DNA of 64,000 nt, from assembly GCA_902790625.1 (NCBI GenBank), contig CADASP010000016.1, forward strand, positions 1 through 64,000, written 5' to 3'. This stretch comes from an uncultured Prevotellaceae bacterium. GTDB taxonomy: Bacteria; Bacteroidota; Bacteroidia; Bacteroidales; Bacteroidaceae. Within the stretch, counting starts at the first letter, position 1, and every line of letters begins with the position of its first letter. Below are positions 34,271 to 44,276 of this stretch, piece after piece. Position numbers and translations under genes: made by a program. The notes beneath the pieces were generated by a model. That model was given only the letters and a program-made list of their open reading frames with translations, did not search any database and was not told the origin of the DNA.

Positions 34271-35554
34271 ATGAACAAGAAAATAGGCAATCTCTTCAAG
34301 GGCGACAAGGGCATCTGGACGGTGTTCTTCTTCCTTACGCTCATCAGCCTCATCGAGGTGTTCTCGGCATCGAGCACCCTCTCCTACAAGAGCCACAACT
34401 TCATGGGCCCCATCATCTACCATGCCGGAACCATCGTGGCGGGTGTGCTCATCACCATCGTCACGCTCAACATCCCTTGCCGCTACTTCAAGATTATCAC
34501 GCCCATCTTCATCATCATCTCCTACGCCACCCTGCTGTGGGTGCTGGCCTTCGGCGAGAGCATCAACGGCGCCAACCGCGTCATACAGCTGCCCGGATTT
34601 ACCTTCCAGCCCTCGGAGCTGGCCAAGGGTACCATGGTGCTGGCCACGGCGCAGATACTGAGCGCCATGCAGCGCGAAAACGGGCAAGGCGCCGACCCGA
34701 AGTCGATGAAATACATCCTCTACCTCGTGGTGCCAGCCGTGGTGCTGATAGGACTCGAGAACCTGTCGACGGCAGTGCTGCTCTTCGGCATTGTCTTCAT
34801 CATGATGTTCCTGGGGCGCGTGCCATTGGCACAGATGGGCAAGCTCACAGGCGTGCTCGCCCTCTTCGCCGGCATCTTCATCACCCTGGTGCTCACCGTG
34901 GGCGGCATGGACAACAGCAACGACGAGGCGAGCCAAAGCGGCAGTGAGACGACCACAGCCGTGGCCAACAACGCCCCAAGCGAGAAGAAGAGCGAGAGCG
35001 CCGTGTCGAAGCTCTTCCACCGATTTGGCACATGGCGCAGCCGACTGGTTGATAGGGAGCCGCGCCCTGAGAACCCCAAGGAATACAACGTGCGCGACAA
35101 CTTCCAGGTGGCCCACGCCAACTTTGCCATCGCCACATCGGGCGTCATCGGCAAGGGACCCGGCAACAGCACCGAGCGCGACTACCTGCCCCAAGCCTTC
35201 AGCGACTTCATCTTCAGCATCATCATCGAGGAGTTGGGACTATTGGGAGCCATCACCGTGGTGTTCCTCTACGTCATCCTGCTCTTCAGGGCGGCACGCA
35301 TCGCCGGGCGGTGCGAGAACAATTTCCCGGCCTTCCTGGTGATGGGCTTGGCCTTGCTGCTGGTGGCACAGGCTGCAATCAACATGATGGTGGCCGTAGA
35401 CTTTGGCATTGTCACCGGCCAGCCGCTGCCATTGGTGTCGAAAGGCGGAACCTCCACGCTCGTCAACTGCGCCTACATTGGAGCCATCCTCAGCGTGAGC
35501 CGCTCGGCAAAGCAGAGGCAAACACTGGCAACAGAGACAGCAAAAAGAAGCTGA
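34271..35554 (+). CDS. ftsW: Septal peptidoglycan glycosyltransferase FtsW
   Basis: 427 aa from the ATG at 34271 (the frame is open further upstream but overlaps murD). SEDS-family polymerase with about ten membrane helices: LISLIEVFSASS in the first, GANRVIQLPGFTFQPSELAK in the conserved loop (about 97-116), and a C-terminal PLPLVSKGGTSTLVNCAYIGA. The large extracytoplasmic loop (about residues 215-300) carries a hydrophilic, Ser/Glu-rich stretch (NDEASQSGSETTTAV ... SEKKSESAVS) of variable character. Works with FtsI encoded upstream. Confidence 0.96.
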   Translation: MNKKIGNLFKGDKGIWTVFFFLTLISLIEVFSASSTLSYKSHNFMGPIIYHAGTIVAGVLITIVTLNIPCRYFKIITPIFIIISYATLLWVLAFGESINGANRVIQLPGFTFQPSELAKGTMVLATAQILSAMQRENGQGADPKSMKYILYLVVPAVVLIGLENLSTAVLLFGIVFIMMFLGRVPLAQMGKLTGVLALFAGIFITLVLTVGGMDNSNDEASQSGSETTTAVANNAPSEKKSESAVSKLFHRFGTWRSRLVDREPRPENPKEYNVRDNFQVAHANFAIATSGVIGKGPGNSTERDYLPQAFSDFIFSIIIEELGLLGAITVVFLYVILLFRAARIAGRCENNFPAFLVMGLALLLVAQAAINMMVAVDFGIVTGQPLPLVSKGGTSTLVNCAYIGAILSVSRSAKQRQTLATETAKRS

Positions 35555-35558
35555 AGAC

Positions 35559-36728
35559 GTGAACAAGAAAAGACAAAACGACATGAAAGCAGAACTCAAC
35601 GACACAGTTACCAGCACAACGAATGAGCCGTTGCGCGTCGTCGTCAGCGGCGGCGGCACGGGAGGTCACATCTTCCCGGCCATCAGCATCGCCAATGCCC
35701 TGCGCCAGCTGCGCCCCAATGCCGAGATACTCTTCGTGGGGGCCGAGGGCCGCATGGAGATGCAACGCGTGCCACAGGCGGGCTACAACATCAAGGGTCT
35801 GCCCATACGCGGATTCCTGCGCCCGCTGTGGAAGCCCGGCAACATCGGCGTAGCCATAGACTATCTGCGCAGCAAGCGCATGGCCAAGCAGATACTGCGA
35901 GAGTTCCGTCCGCAGGTGGCCGTGGGCGTGGGCGGCTATGCCAGCAGTGCCGCCCTCGGCGCCGCCAACAGCTTGGGCATCCCCACGCTGATACAAGAGC
36001 AGAACAGCTATGCCGGACTGGCCAACAAGCAGCTGGCCGCCAAGGCGCAGAAGATATGCGTGGCCTACGAGGGCATGGAGCGGTTCTTCCCCAAGGAGAA
36101 GATTCTGCTCACGGGCAACCCCGTGCGACAGGCCCTGCTCGACAGCACCATCACACGCGACGAGGCCCGCCGCAGCTTCCAATTGGACACCAACAAGAAG
36201 ACCATCCTGCTGGTGGGCGGCAGCCTGGGGGCACGCACCATCAACGAGAGTGTGCTGCAACACCTGCAGGAGATAGCCGACTCGGGCATGCAGTTCATCT
36301 GGCAGACGGGTAAATACTACAGCCAGCAGATTGCCGAGGCGCTGAAGGAGAAGGGGAAGCCCTCGAACCTGGTGGTGTGCGACTTCATCACCGACATGGC
36401 CGCCGCCTATCGTGCCGCCGACCTCGTCATCAGTCGTGCCGGTGCCAGCAGCATCAGCGAGTTCTGCCTCATCGGCAAACCCGTCATCCTGGTGCCCAGC
36501 CCCAATGTGGCCGAGGACCATCAGACGAAGAACGCCATGGCACTGGTGAACCGTCAGGCGGCACTCTGCGTGAAAGATGCCGACGCCCCGTCGCAGCTCA
36601 TCCAACTGGCCATCGCCACAGCTGCCGACGACAGCCTGCTGAGCACCCTCAGCACCAACGTGCTGAAGATGGCCCTGCCCAACAGCGCCGAAATCATCGC
36701 CCAGGAGGTCATCAAGCTGGCCCATTAA
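35559..36728 (+). CDS. murG: UDP-GlcNAc--undecaprenyl-PP-MurNAc-pentapeptide GlcNAc transferase
   Basis: 389 aa from a GTG 4 nt after the ftsW stop; an ATG at 35583 would give 381 aa and is equally plausible. Makes lipid II at the inner membrane surface. GT-B fold with the G-loop VVSGGGTGGHIFPAISIA (about residues 27-44), a second G-rich loop LLVGGSLGARTINE (about 212-225) and the UDP-GlcNAc site SRAGASSISEFCLIGKPVILVPSP (about 291-314). Confidence 0.97.
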   Translation: MNKKRQNDMKAELNDTVTSTTNEPLRVVVSGGGTGGHIFPAISIANALRQLRPNAEILFVGAEGRMEMQRVPQAGYNIKGLPIRGFLRPLWKPGNIGVAIDYLRSKRMAKQILREFRPQVAVGVGGYASSAALGAANSLGIPTLIQEQNSYAGLANKQLAAKAQKICVAYEGMERFFPKEKILLTGNPVRQALLDSTITRDEARRSFQLDTNKKTILLVGGSLGARTINESVLQHLQEIADSGMQFIWQTGKYYSQQIAEALKEKGKPSNLVVCDFITDMAAAYRAADLVISRAGASSISEFCLIGKPVILVPSPNVAEDHQTKNAMALVNRQAALCVKDADAPSQLIQLAIATAADDSLLSTLSTNVLKMALPNSAEIIAQEVIKLAH

Positions 36729-36770
36729 CCCCATCAGACCCCATAAAGCCCACAAGACAACACTACAATA

Positions 36771-38153
36771 ATGAACAACAAGGATTTGAAAGCCGTCTAT
36801 TTCGTTGGTGCAGGAGGCATCGGCATGAGCGCCCTGGCCCGCTACTTCATCAGGCGCGGACTGGTGGTGGCCGGCTACGACAAGACTCCCACCGAGCTGA
36901 CCGCCCGACTGGAGAAAGAAGGAGCGCTGCTGCACTACGAAGAGAACGTTGACGAGATTCCGCACGTGTGTAAGAACCCCGCCCACACCATGGTGATTTA
37001 CACGCCCGCCGTGCCCGAGACGCACCGCGAGCTGCAGTACTTCCGCCAGAACGGGTTCGAGGTGCAGAAGCGCGCACAAGTGCTGGGCACCCTCACCCGC
37101 CAGATGCGCGGCCTCTGCGTGGCCGGCACCCACGGCAAGACCACCACCAGCTCGATGTGCGCACACATCATGCACCAGAGCCACCTGGACTGCAACGCCT
37201 TCCTGGGAGGCATTGCAAAGAACTATGGTTCGAACTACATCCTGAGTGACTCCGACTTTGTGGTCATCGAGGCCGACGAGTACGACCGCTCGTTCCACTG
37301 GCTGCGGCCATGGATGAGCGTCATCACCAGCACCGATGCCGACCACCTCGACATCTACGGCACCAAGGAGGCCTACTTGGAGAGCTTCGCCCACTACAGC
37401 TCGCTCATACAGCCCGAGGGAGCACTCATCATCCACCGAGGATTGGAGATGAAGGAGCGGCTGCAGCCCGGCGTGCGACGCTACGACTACAGTCGCGACG
37501 AGGGCGACTTCCACGCCGAGAACATCCGCATCGCCAACGGCGAAATCACCTTCGACTTCGTCTCGCCCATCGAGAACGTGAAGAACATCGAGCTGGGGCA
37601 GCCCGTACCTATCAACATCGAGAACGGCATCGCCGCCATGGCCATGGCCCAGCTGGCAGGTTGCACGGCCGAAGAGCTGCGTGTGGGCATGCTGTCGTTC
37701 AGTGGAGTTGACCGTCGCTTCGACTTCAAGATTAAGACCCCGCAGCTGGTGTTCCTCAGCGACTATGCCCACCACCCGCAGGAGATCTTCCAGAGCGCGC
37801 GCTCCATCCGCCAGCTCTACCACGACCGCCACATCACCGTCATCTTCCAACCCCACCTCTACACCCGCACCCGCGACTTCTATCCGCAGTTTGCCGAGGC
37901 GCTGAGCCAGCTCGACGAGGTCATCCTCACCGAAATCTACCCTGCACGCGAAGAACCCATCGAGGGTGTCACCTCGCAGCTCATCTACGACCGCTTGGCG
38001 CCAGGCGTGCAGAAGCAGCTCATCAAGAAAGAAGAGGTGATACCGCTCATCAAGCGACGCACATTCGACGTGCTCATCGTGCTCGGTGCCGGCGACCTCG
38101 ACGCACAGGTGCCACAGATGGCCAACATCCTGAAAAGAAAAATGAAAGAATGA
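36771..38153 (+). CDS. murC: UDP-MurNAc--L-alanine ligase
   Basis: 460 aa. First amino-acid ligase of the stem peptide. VYFVGAGGIGMSALARYF at the N-terminus, P-loop VAGTHGKTTTSSMC (about residues 118-131), EADEYDRSFHWL, TDADHLDIYG and DYAHHPQEI (about 328-336). Full length. The 42-nt gap before it has CCCCATC/CCCCATA-type short repeats. Confidence 0.97.
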   Translation: MNNKDLKAVYFVGAGGIGMSALARYFIRRGLVVAGYDKTPTELTARLEKEGALLHYEENVDEIPHVCKNPAHTMVIYTPAVPETHRELQYFRQNGFEVQKRAQVLGTLTRQMRGLCVAGTHGKTTTSSMCAHIMHQSHLDCNAFLGGIAKNYGSNYILSDSDFVVIEADEYDRSFHWLRPWMSVITSTDADHLDIYGTKEAYLESFAHYSSLIQPEGALIIHRGLEMKERLQPGVRRYDYSRDEGDFHAENIRIANGEITFDFVSPIENVKNIELGQPVPINIENGIAAMAMAQLAGCTAEELRVGMLSFSGVDRRFDFKIKTPQLVFLSDYAHHPQEIFQSARSIRQLYHDRHITVIFQPHLYTRTRDFYPQFAEALSQLDEVILTEIYPAREEPIEGVTSQLIYDRLAPGVQKQLIKKEEVIPLIKRRTFDVLIVLGAGDLDAQVPQMANILKRKMKE

Positions 38154-38164
38154 AGAGTGAGCCC

Positions 38165-38250
38165 TCAACTCCTCTTCGCCCCAAACGACCAAACGACCAA
38201 CCACCCAAACGACCAAACAACCAAACGACCAAACAACCAACTCCCCAACA
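38165..38250. repeat. CCAAACGA-type leader repeat before ftsQ
   Basis: About eight imperfect units of CCAAACGACCAAACAA-like sequence fill the murC-ftsQ gap and end 3-4 nt before the GTG start, so no ordinary ribosome-binding site is visible. Confidence 0.9.
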
Positions 38251-38253
38251 ACC

Positions 38254-38991
38254 GTGAACTGGAAAAAGACGCTCATCATCATCTTCAACATCATCATCGG
38301 AGCCTATCTGCTGCTGGCCGTGACGGCCTTCAACAAGCCGGTGGAGAAGGAGACCGTGTGCCGCGACGTGCGCATCAGCATCGACAAGGGCATCATCGAC
38401 GGATTCCTCACCACCGACGAGGTGCGCCGCATGCTGATAGAGGGGGGGCAGAACCCCATTGGCCGCACCATGGCCGACGTGAACCTGCGCACCATGGAGG
38501 AGCTGCTGGAGAAGCACGAACTGATAGACAACGCCGAGTGCTATCGCACACAGGGCGGCAACGTCAACATCCGCATCACTGAGCGGGTGCCCGTGGTGCG
38601 CGTGATGGCTCGCAGCGGCGACGACTACTATGTAGACAAAGACGGGAAAGCCATGCAGAACACTGGCTATGCCTGCAACCTGATGGTGGCCACGGGCAGC
38701 ATCGACCGCGCCTATGCCCGCCGCGTGCTGGCCCCGCTGGGTAGCATCGTCATTGCCGACGACTTCTGGCGCAACCAGATAGAGCAAATCAACGTGCTCC
38801 CCGACAGTACCATCGAGATGGTGCCGCGCGTGGGCGAACATATTCTGTATTTGGGGAAGCCCGTGGGCGTGACGAAGAAGCTGGAGCGGCTGCGCAAGTT
38901 CTACCAATACGGACTCAGCCAGGCAGGATGGAACAAATACAAGCGCATCAGCGTGGAATTCGACAATCAGATAGTATGCAAGAAGAGATAA
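38254..38991 (+). CDS. ftsQ: Cell division protein FtsQ
   Basis: 245 aa, GTG start chosen because it precedes a short basic N-terminus and one membrane helix (about residues 5-25, TLIIIFNIIIGAYLLLAVTA). Extracytoplasmic part resembles POTRA/FtsQ: RRMLIEGGQNPIGRTMADVNLRTMEELL, then a beta domain (NVNIRITERVPVVRVMA ... YYVDKDGKAM). Position between murC and ftsA supports it. Confidence 0.88.
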   Translation: MNWKKTLIIIFNIIIGAYLLLAVTAFNKPVEKETVCRDVRISIDKGIIDGFLTTDEVRRMLIEGGQNPIGRTMADVNLRTMEELLEKHELIDNAECYRTQGGNVNIRITERVPVVRVMARSGDDYYVDKDGKAMQNTGYACNLMVATGSIDRAYARRVLAPLGSIVIADDFWRNQIEQINVLPDSTIEMVPRVGEHILYLGKPVGVTKKLERLRKFYQYGLSQAGWNKYKRISVEFDNQIVCKKR

Positions 38992-39095
38992 ATCGTGATG
39001 TCGTTATGCCGTTATCTCGTTATAACGTCATAACGCGATAACGTGATAACGAAATAACGAAACATCGTAACATCGTAACTCAATAAAATCGAAAC
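38992..39095. repeat. TAACG-type repeats in ftsQ-ftsA gap
   Basis: CGTTATGCCGTTATCTCGTTATAACGTCATAACGCGATAACG-like tandem and mirrored units, forming hairpins, then AACATCGTAACATCGTAAC. A smaller set (CGTTATAAAGAGATAACG) lies between murE and mraY at 31540-31562. Confidence 0.85.
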
Positions 39096-39098
39096 AAT

Positions 39099-40556
39099 AT
39101 GGTGTCAGAACAGAAAGAATTCATCGTGGCTATCGAACTGGGGTCATCGAAGGTGACTGCCATTGCCGGCCAAAAGAAACCTGATGGCAGCATCTCGGTG
39201 CTCGCCATGATCAAGGAGGACTCCTCCTCCTTCATCCACAAAGGCGTGGTATTCAACATCGACAAGACGGCCCTGTGCCTGCAAAACATTGTGAAGAAGC
39301 TCGAGGCCCAGCTCAAGGCGCGCATCGTGCAGGTGTTCGTAGGCGTGGGCGGACAGTCGCTGCGCTCCGTGCGCAACACCATCAGCCGCGACCTGCCTGC
39401 CGACAGCATCATCACACAGGAGATGGTAGTGGAGCTGATGGACGCCAACTGGAACCTGGACTATCCTGAGCAGAAGATTCTCGACGTGGCCGAGCAGGAA
39501 TACCGCGTTGACAGCCACCTGCAGATGGACCCCGTGGGCATACGCGCCACACGCTTAGAGGGCAACTTCCTCAACATCCTGGTGCGAAAGACCTTCTTCC
39601 AGAATCTGAACAGCTGCTTTGAGCAGGCTGGCATCAAGGTGGCCGAGATGTACCTGGCACCGCTGGCACTGGCCAACGCCGTGCTCACCGAGGCCGAGAA
39701 ACGCTCGGGATGCGCCCTCGTCGACATCGGTGCCGACACCACCACCGTGAGTGTGTTCTGGAAGAACGTGCTCCGCCATCTGGCCGTCATACCACTGGGC
39801 TCGAACAACGTCACCAAGGACATCGCATCGCTGCAGATGGAGGAGAGCGACGCCGAGCAGATGAAGCTGAAATATGCATCGGCCTATACCGACAACGCCG
39901 ACATCGACACCACGCTGAAATACAGCATCGACCCTGAGCGGCAGGTGGAGAGCCAAAAGTTCATAGAGATTGTGGAGGGCCGCATGATGGAAATCATCGA
40001 GAACGTGCGCTACCAGATTCCCGACGAATACTACGACAAGCTGCTGGGCGGCATCATCGTCACCGGTGGCGGTGCCAACATGAAGAACATTGAGCGCGCC
40101 ATCACCCTGAGCACACGCATAGAGAAGGTGCGCGTGGCCAAGTTTGTCACCACCACCATCAACACCAGCCTGGAAGTGCTCAAAGCCCGCAACGGCATGT
40201 ACAACACGCTGCTGGGACTGCTGGCCAAGGGCGACATCAACTGCGCCGGAGGAAGCATCGACCAGCAAGGCAACCTCTTCGGCGACGACGGGCGACAAGA
40301 CAGCGCCCCCGTCATCCCCGACCGCAAGCCGCGACAGGCCTACGAGAAGGAGACTGGCACCATACGCACGCAGCAGGAGGAAGACCAGGCTGCCGAGGAG
40401 GCTCGCCGCAAGAAGGAGGAAGAAGAACAAAGGCGCAAGGAAGAGGAGCGACAAAAGCGCGAGGAGGAGAAGCGCCGCAAGAAGGAGAACAGCTGGTGGA
40501 ACCGCGCCAAGCGAGGTCTGAAGGATTTCACAACAAAAATCACCGAAGACGAATAA
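39099..40556 (+). CDS. ftsA: Cell division protein FtsA
   Basis: 485 aa. Actin-like membrane tether of the Z ring. N-terminal ELGSSKVTAIAG (phosphate 1), VDIGADTTTVSVF (about residues 208-220, phosphate 2), and GGIIVTGGGANMKNIE (about 316-331, adenosine motif). The last 85 residues are a low-complexity Glu/Lys/Arg linker (RRKKEEEEQRRKEEERQK), ending in an amphipathic helix SWWNRAKRGLKDFTTKI that fits the membrane-targeting sequence. The charged linker is longer than in E. coli. Confidence 0.96.
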   Translation: MVSEQKEFIVAIELGSSKVTAIAGQKKPDGSISVLAMIKEDSSSFIHKGVVFNIDKTALCLQNIVKKLEAQLKARIVQVFVGVGGQSLRSVRNTISRDLPADSIITQEMVVELMDANWNLDYPEQKILDVAEQEYRVDSHLQMDPVGIRATRLEGNFLNILVRKTFFQNLNSCFEQAGIKVAEMYLAPLALANAVLTEAEKRSGCALVDIGADTTTVSVFWKNVLRHLAVIPLGSNNVTKDIASLQMEESDAEQMKLKYASAYTDNADIDTTLKYSIDPERQVESQKFIEIVEGRMMEIIENVRYQIPDEYYDKLLGGIIVTGGGANMKNIERAITLSTRIEKVRVAKFVTTTINTSLEVLKARNGMYNTLLGLLAKGDINCAGGSIDQQGNLFGDDGRQDSAPVIPDRKPRQAYEKETGTIRTQQEEDQAAEEARRKKEEEEQRRKEEERQKREEEKRRKKENSWWNRAKRGLKDFTTKITEDE

Positions 40557-40557
40557 C

Positions 40558-40602
40558 CCTACCCCACCTACCCAACCTACAAAACCTACCAAACCTACAA
40601 AA
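40558..40602. repeat. CCTACC-type leader repeat before ftsZ
   Basis: CCTACCCCACCTACCCAACC then ACAAAACC-type units, about five copies of the 9-bp unit; ends 10 nt before the ftsZ ATG. The intervening AAAAAAGAAAT may be the ribosome-binding region. Confidence 0.9.
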
Positions 40603-40611
40603 AAAAGAAAT

Positions 40612-41940
40612 ATGAACGACAACGATATTCTCGTAGACTTCGGCGAACCCGAAGAGAAGCACAGCATCATCAAGGTCATCGGCGTGGGAGGCGGTGGCGG
40701 CAACGCTGTGAACCACATGTACAAGGAGGGCATCCACGACGTTACCTTCGTAGTGTGCAACACCGACAACCAGGCGCTCAACGACAGTCCCGTGCCCGTG
40801 AAGCTGCAGCTGGGCAGCGAGGGCCTGGGCGCCGGCAACCGTCCTGAGAAGGCTAAGGCAGCCGCCGAGGAGAGCATCGCAGACATACACAACATGCTTG
40901 ACGACGGCACGCGCATGGCCTTCATCACCGCAGGCATGGGTGGCGGCACCGGCACCGGCGCTGCTCCCGTCATTGCACAGGAGTCGAAGCAGATGGGCAT
41001 CCTCACCGTGGGCATCGTCACCATCCCCTTCCGCTTCGAGGGCAACCGCAAGATCGACCAGGCACTCGACGGCGTGGAGGAGATGTCGAAGCACGTCGAC
41101 GCCCTGCTGGTCATCAACAACGAGCGGCTGCGCGAAATCTACCCCGACCTCTCGTTCCTCGACGCCTTTGGCAAGGCCGACGACACGCTGAGCGTGGCTG
41201 CCAAGTCGATAGCCGAAATCATCACCCTGCACGGCACGATGAACCTCGACTTCAACGACGTGAAGACAGTGCTCCAAGACGGCGGCGTGGCCATCATGTC
41301 GACGGGCTACGGCGAGGGCGAGGACCGCGTGAAGAAGGCCATCGAAGACGCCCTGAACTCGCCGCTGCTCAACGACAACGACATCTTCAACTCGAAGAAG
41401 ATTCTGCTCAACCTCTCGTTCAGCCACGAGAAGGACTCGAAGGACAACTTCATGATGGAGGAGATGAACTACGTGCATGAGTTCATGGACAAGTTTGGCA
41501 ACGACTTCGTGTTCAAGTGGGGCGTGGCCGTCGACCCTGAGCTGGGCAAGCGCGTGAAGGTCACCATCCTGGCCACGGGCTTCGGCATGCAGAACGTGGA
41601 CGGCATGGAGGAGCGACTGCTGAAGCAGCAGACGCGTGAGGAGGCCAACCGCCTGGCCGAAGAGCAGGAGAAGGCTGCCAAGCGCGACGAGCGACGCTCG
41701 CACTACTACAACGGCACCGACCAGAACCACCGCTACAAGCGTCGTCCCAACATCTATATCTTCACCGCCGAAGACCTCGACAACGACGATGTCATCTCGG
41801 CCGTGGAGTCGTCGCCCACCTACAAGCGCACACGCGAGATATTGGCCAGCTTTGGCAACCAGAACACGGCTCCCACCGTGGAGGCGCAGACCCGCAACGA
41901 GGCTCCAGAGGCCGTGCAAGGCACCATCAGTTTCATCTGA
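40612..41940 (+). CDS. ftsZ: Cell division GTPase FtsZ
   Basis: 442 aa. Tubulin-like GTPase that forms the Z ring. GVGGGGGNAVNHM (about residues 24-36), tubulin signature GGGTGTGAAPVIAQ (about 110-123), NNERLREIYP and NDVKTVLQDGGVAIMSTG. The C-terminal tail (about 340-442) is long, with charged RLAEEQEKAAKRDERRSH and a HRYKRRPNIYIF segment; the extreme end (APEAVQGTISFI) differs from the E. coli tail that binds FtsA and ZipA. Last gene of the cluster. Confidence 0.98.
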   Translation: MNDNDILVDFGEPEEKHSIIKVIGVGGGGGNAVNHMYKEGIHDVTFVVCNTDNQALNDSPVPVKLQLGSEGLGAGNRPEKAKAAAEESIADIHNMLDDGTRMAFITAGMGGGTGTGAAPVIAQESKQMGILTVGIVTIPFRFEGNRKIDQALDGVEEMSKHVDALLVINNERLREIYPDLSFLDAFGKADDTLSVAAKSIAEIITLHGTMNLDFNDVKTVLQDGGVAIMSTGYGEGEDRVKKAIEDALNSPLLNDNDIFNSKKILLNLSFSHEKDSKDNFMMEEMNYVHEFMDKFGNDFVFKWGVAVDPELGKRVKVTILATGFGMQNVDGMEERLLKQQTREEANRLAEEQEKAAKRDERRSHYYNGTDQNHRYKRRPNIYIFTAEDLDNDDVISAVESSPTYKRTREILASFGNQNTAPTVEAQTRNEAPEAVQGTISFI

Positions 41941-41983
41941 CGACTGGAAGCAGAAGAAACGGATTTCGCACCATTGCAAAATA

Positions 41984-42025
41984 GGGTGTCCAATTTGATT
42001 CAAGAGAACGTCAAATTGGGCACCC
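41984..42025 (+). terminator. Terminator of the dcw cluster
   Basis: 15-bp arms GGGTGTCCAATTTGA / TCAAATTGGGCACCC (one G-U pair), 12-nt loop, 43 nt after the ftsZ stop. The downstream T-run is weak (ATATTGTTC). Confidence 0.75.
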
Positions 42026-42064
42026 ATATTGTTCAAAATCGGTAGTGACCTGCCAGGACGGGTT

Positions 42065-42485
42065 TTGCGAAAGATATTGACAAAACGGCCATTTAACCCC
42101 TCCATAATTCAAAAATTCTGCACGAGAAAACTTTTGGTCGAAAATTTTCGAGTTTTGAGAGAATTTGCCAAACGACTGTCATTCAACCGATTGGGCAGTC
42201 TATGACGAAAAAAGGGCATCTCTGGCTTTAAAACGGCAACGCCAAAAAAAAATTTGGCGTTGCCGTTTTATTTTTTGGCGTGCTTAAAAAACCGCAAAAG
42301 GGCACCAAAAACGAGCTAAAAACGTGCACAAAACCATGGTGTATGTGCAAAAATAGGGCTTTTCACCCTCGGTTCTTCATCTGACGAGGGTTGAACAATG
42401 CTCCTAAATGGACGTTTTTCGCGCTAGAATGCCTCAAAACCGTGAACAAATTTTATTTTGAAAAATTTTGACAATCTTTCCGATT
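42065..42485 (-). repeat. Long noncoding repeat element, copy C
   Basis: Reverse complement aligns with copy A (13007-13424) over its whole length, with the same block order and the longest identical blocks CTCAAAACTCGAAAATTTTC, then GACCAAAAGTTTT, AAAATAAAACGGCAACGCC and TTGTTCACGG. Here the hairpin is AACGGCAACGCC ... GGCGTTGCCGTT (42232-42267), longer than in copy A by compensatory change of the right arm. Points toward ftsZ. Confidence 0.85.
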
Positions 42486-42636
42486 TCTATGTATCGGGTG
42501 TTCTATTTGTCAACATTCAATTCGCCACAGAAATCCCCCCTAAGCAAAACGGAGAATTAAGGGTTTAAATAGGGTCCGTCCCTACAGTGCCGACTGGGCG
42601 GCAAATCCGACTGAGCGGCGTAGGTAATTCTTGTTA

Positions 42637-42708
42637 GAAAAACAGATAAAAACAAAAAATACAGATAAAAACCTTTTTCCCTGTTTTTCTAGTTTTTCCC
42701 TGTTTTTC
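42637..42708 (-). repeat. Dispersed A/T-rich repeat, second copy
   Basis: Reverse complement of the 24145-24214 repeat with a few indels (AAAAACAGG, AGAAAAACAGG, AAAAAGGTTTTTATCTG). Confidence 0.75.
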
Positions 42709-42825
42709 AAAATCCAGCTGAGCGGAAATGTCTGACCCTCCTCCCGCCCCTGCAAGGGGAGGGGCAGGGGGATGGTAAACTATGTTAAACTATCATAATT
42801 GAAAGCCCATGTGTTACGCCTTTAG

Positions 42826-44166
<1,341 letters not shown>

Positions 44167-44173
44167 AAAAAAA

Positions 44174-44275
44174 TGAAGAATGAAGAGTGAAGAATGAAGA
44201 ATTTGCTACCGCATCAGGCTTACAAAAAGCATCTGTGCGGTAGCAAATTCTTCATTCTTCACTCTTCATTCTTCA
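44174..44275. terminator. 40-bp perfect hairpin, bidirectional terminator
   Basis: Arms 44174-44213 and 44236-44275 are perfectly complementary over 40 bp (TGAAGAATGAAGAGTGAAGA... ending CTACCGCA), with a 22-nt loop. The arms are themselves made of GAATGAA/GAAGAGT repeats. It sits between the convergent esterase and alaS stop codons. Part of the arm recurs at 27268. Confidence 0.9.
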
Positions 44276-44276
44276 T

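Noticed and set aside
35490..38297. 935-aa open frame antisense to murG and murC
   Set aside because: Both sense genes are fully recognised; the antisense product has no known domain and is His/Val/Ala-biased as such shadows are.
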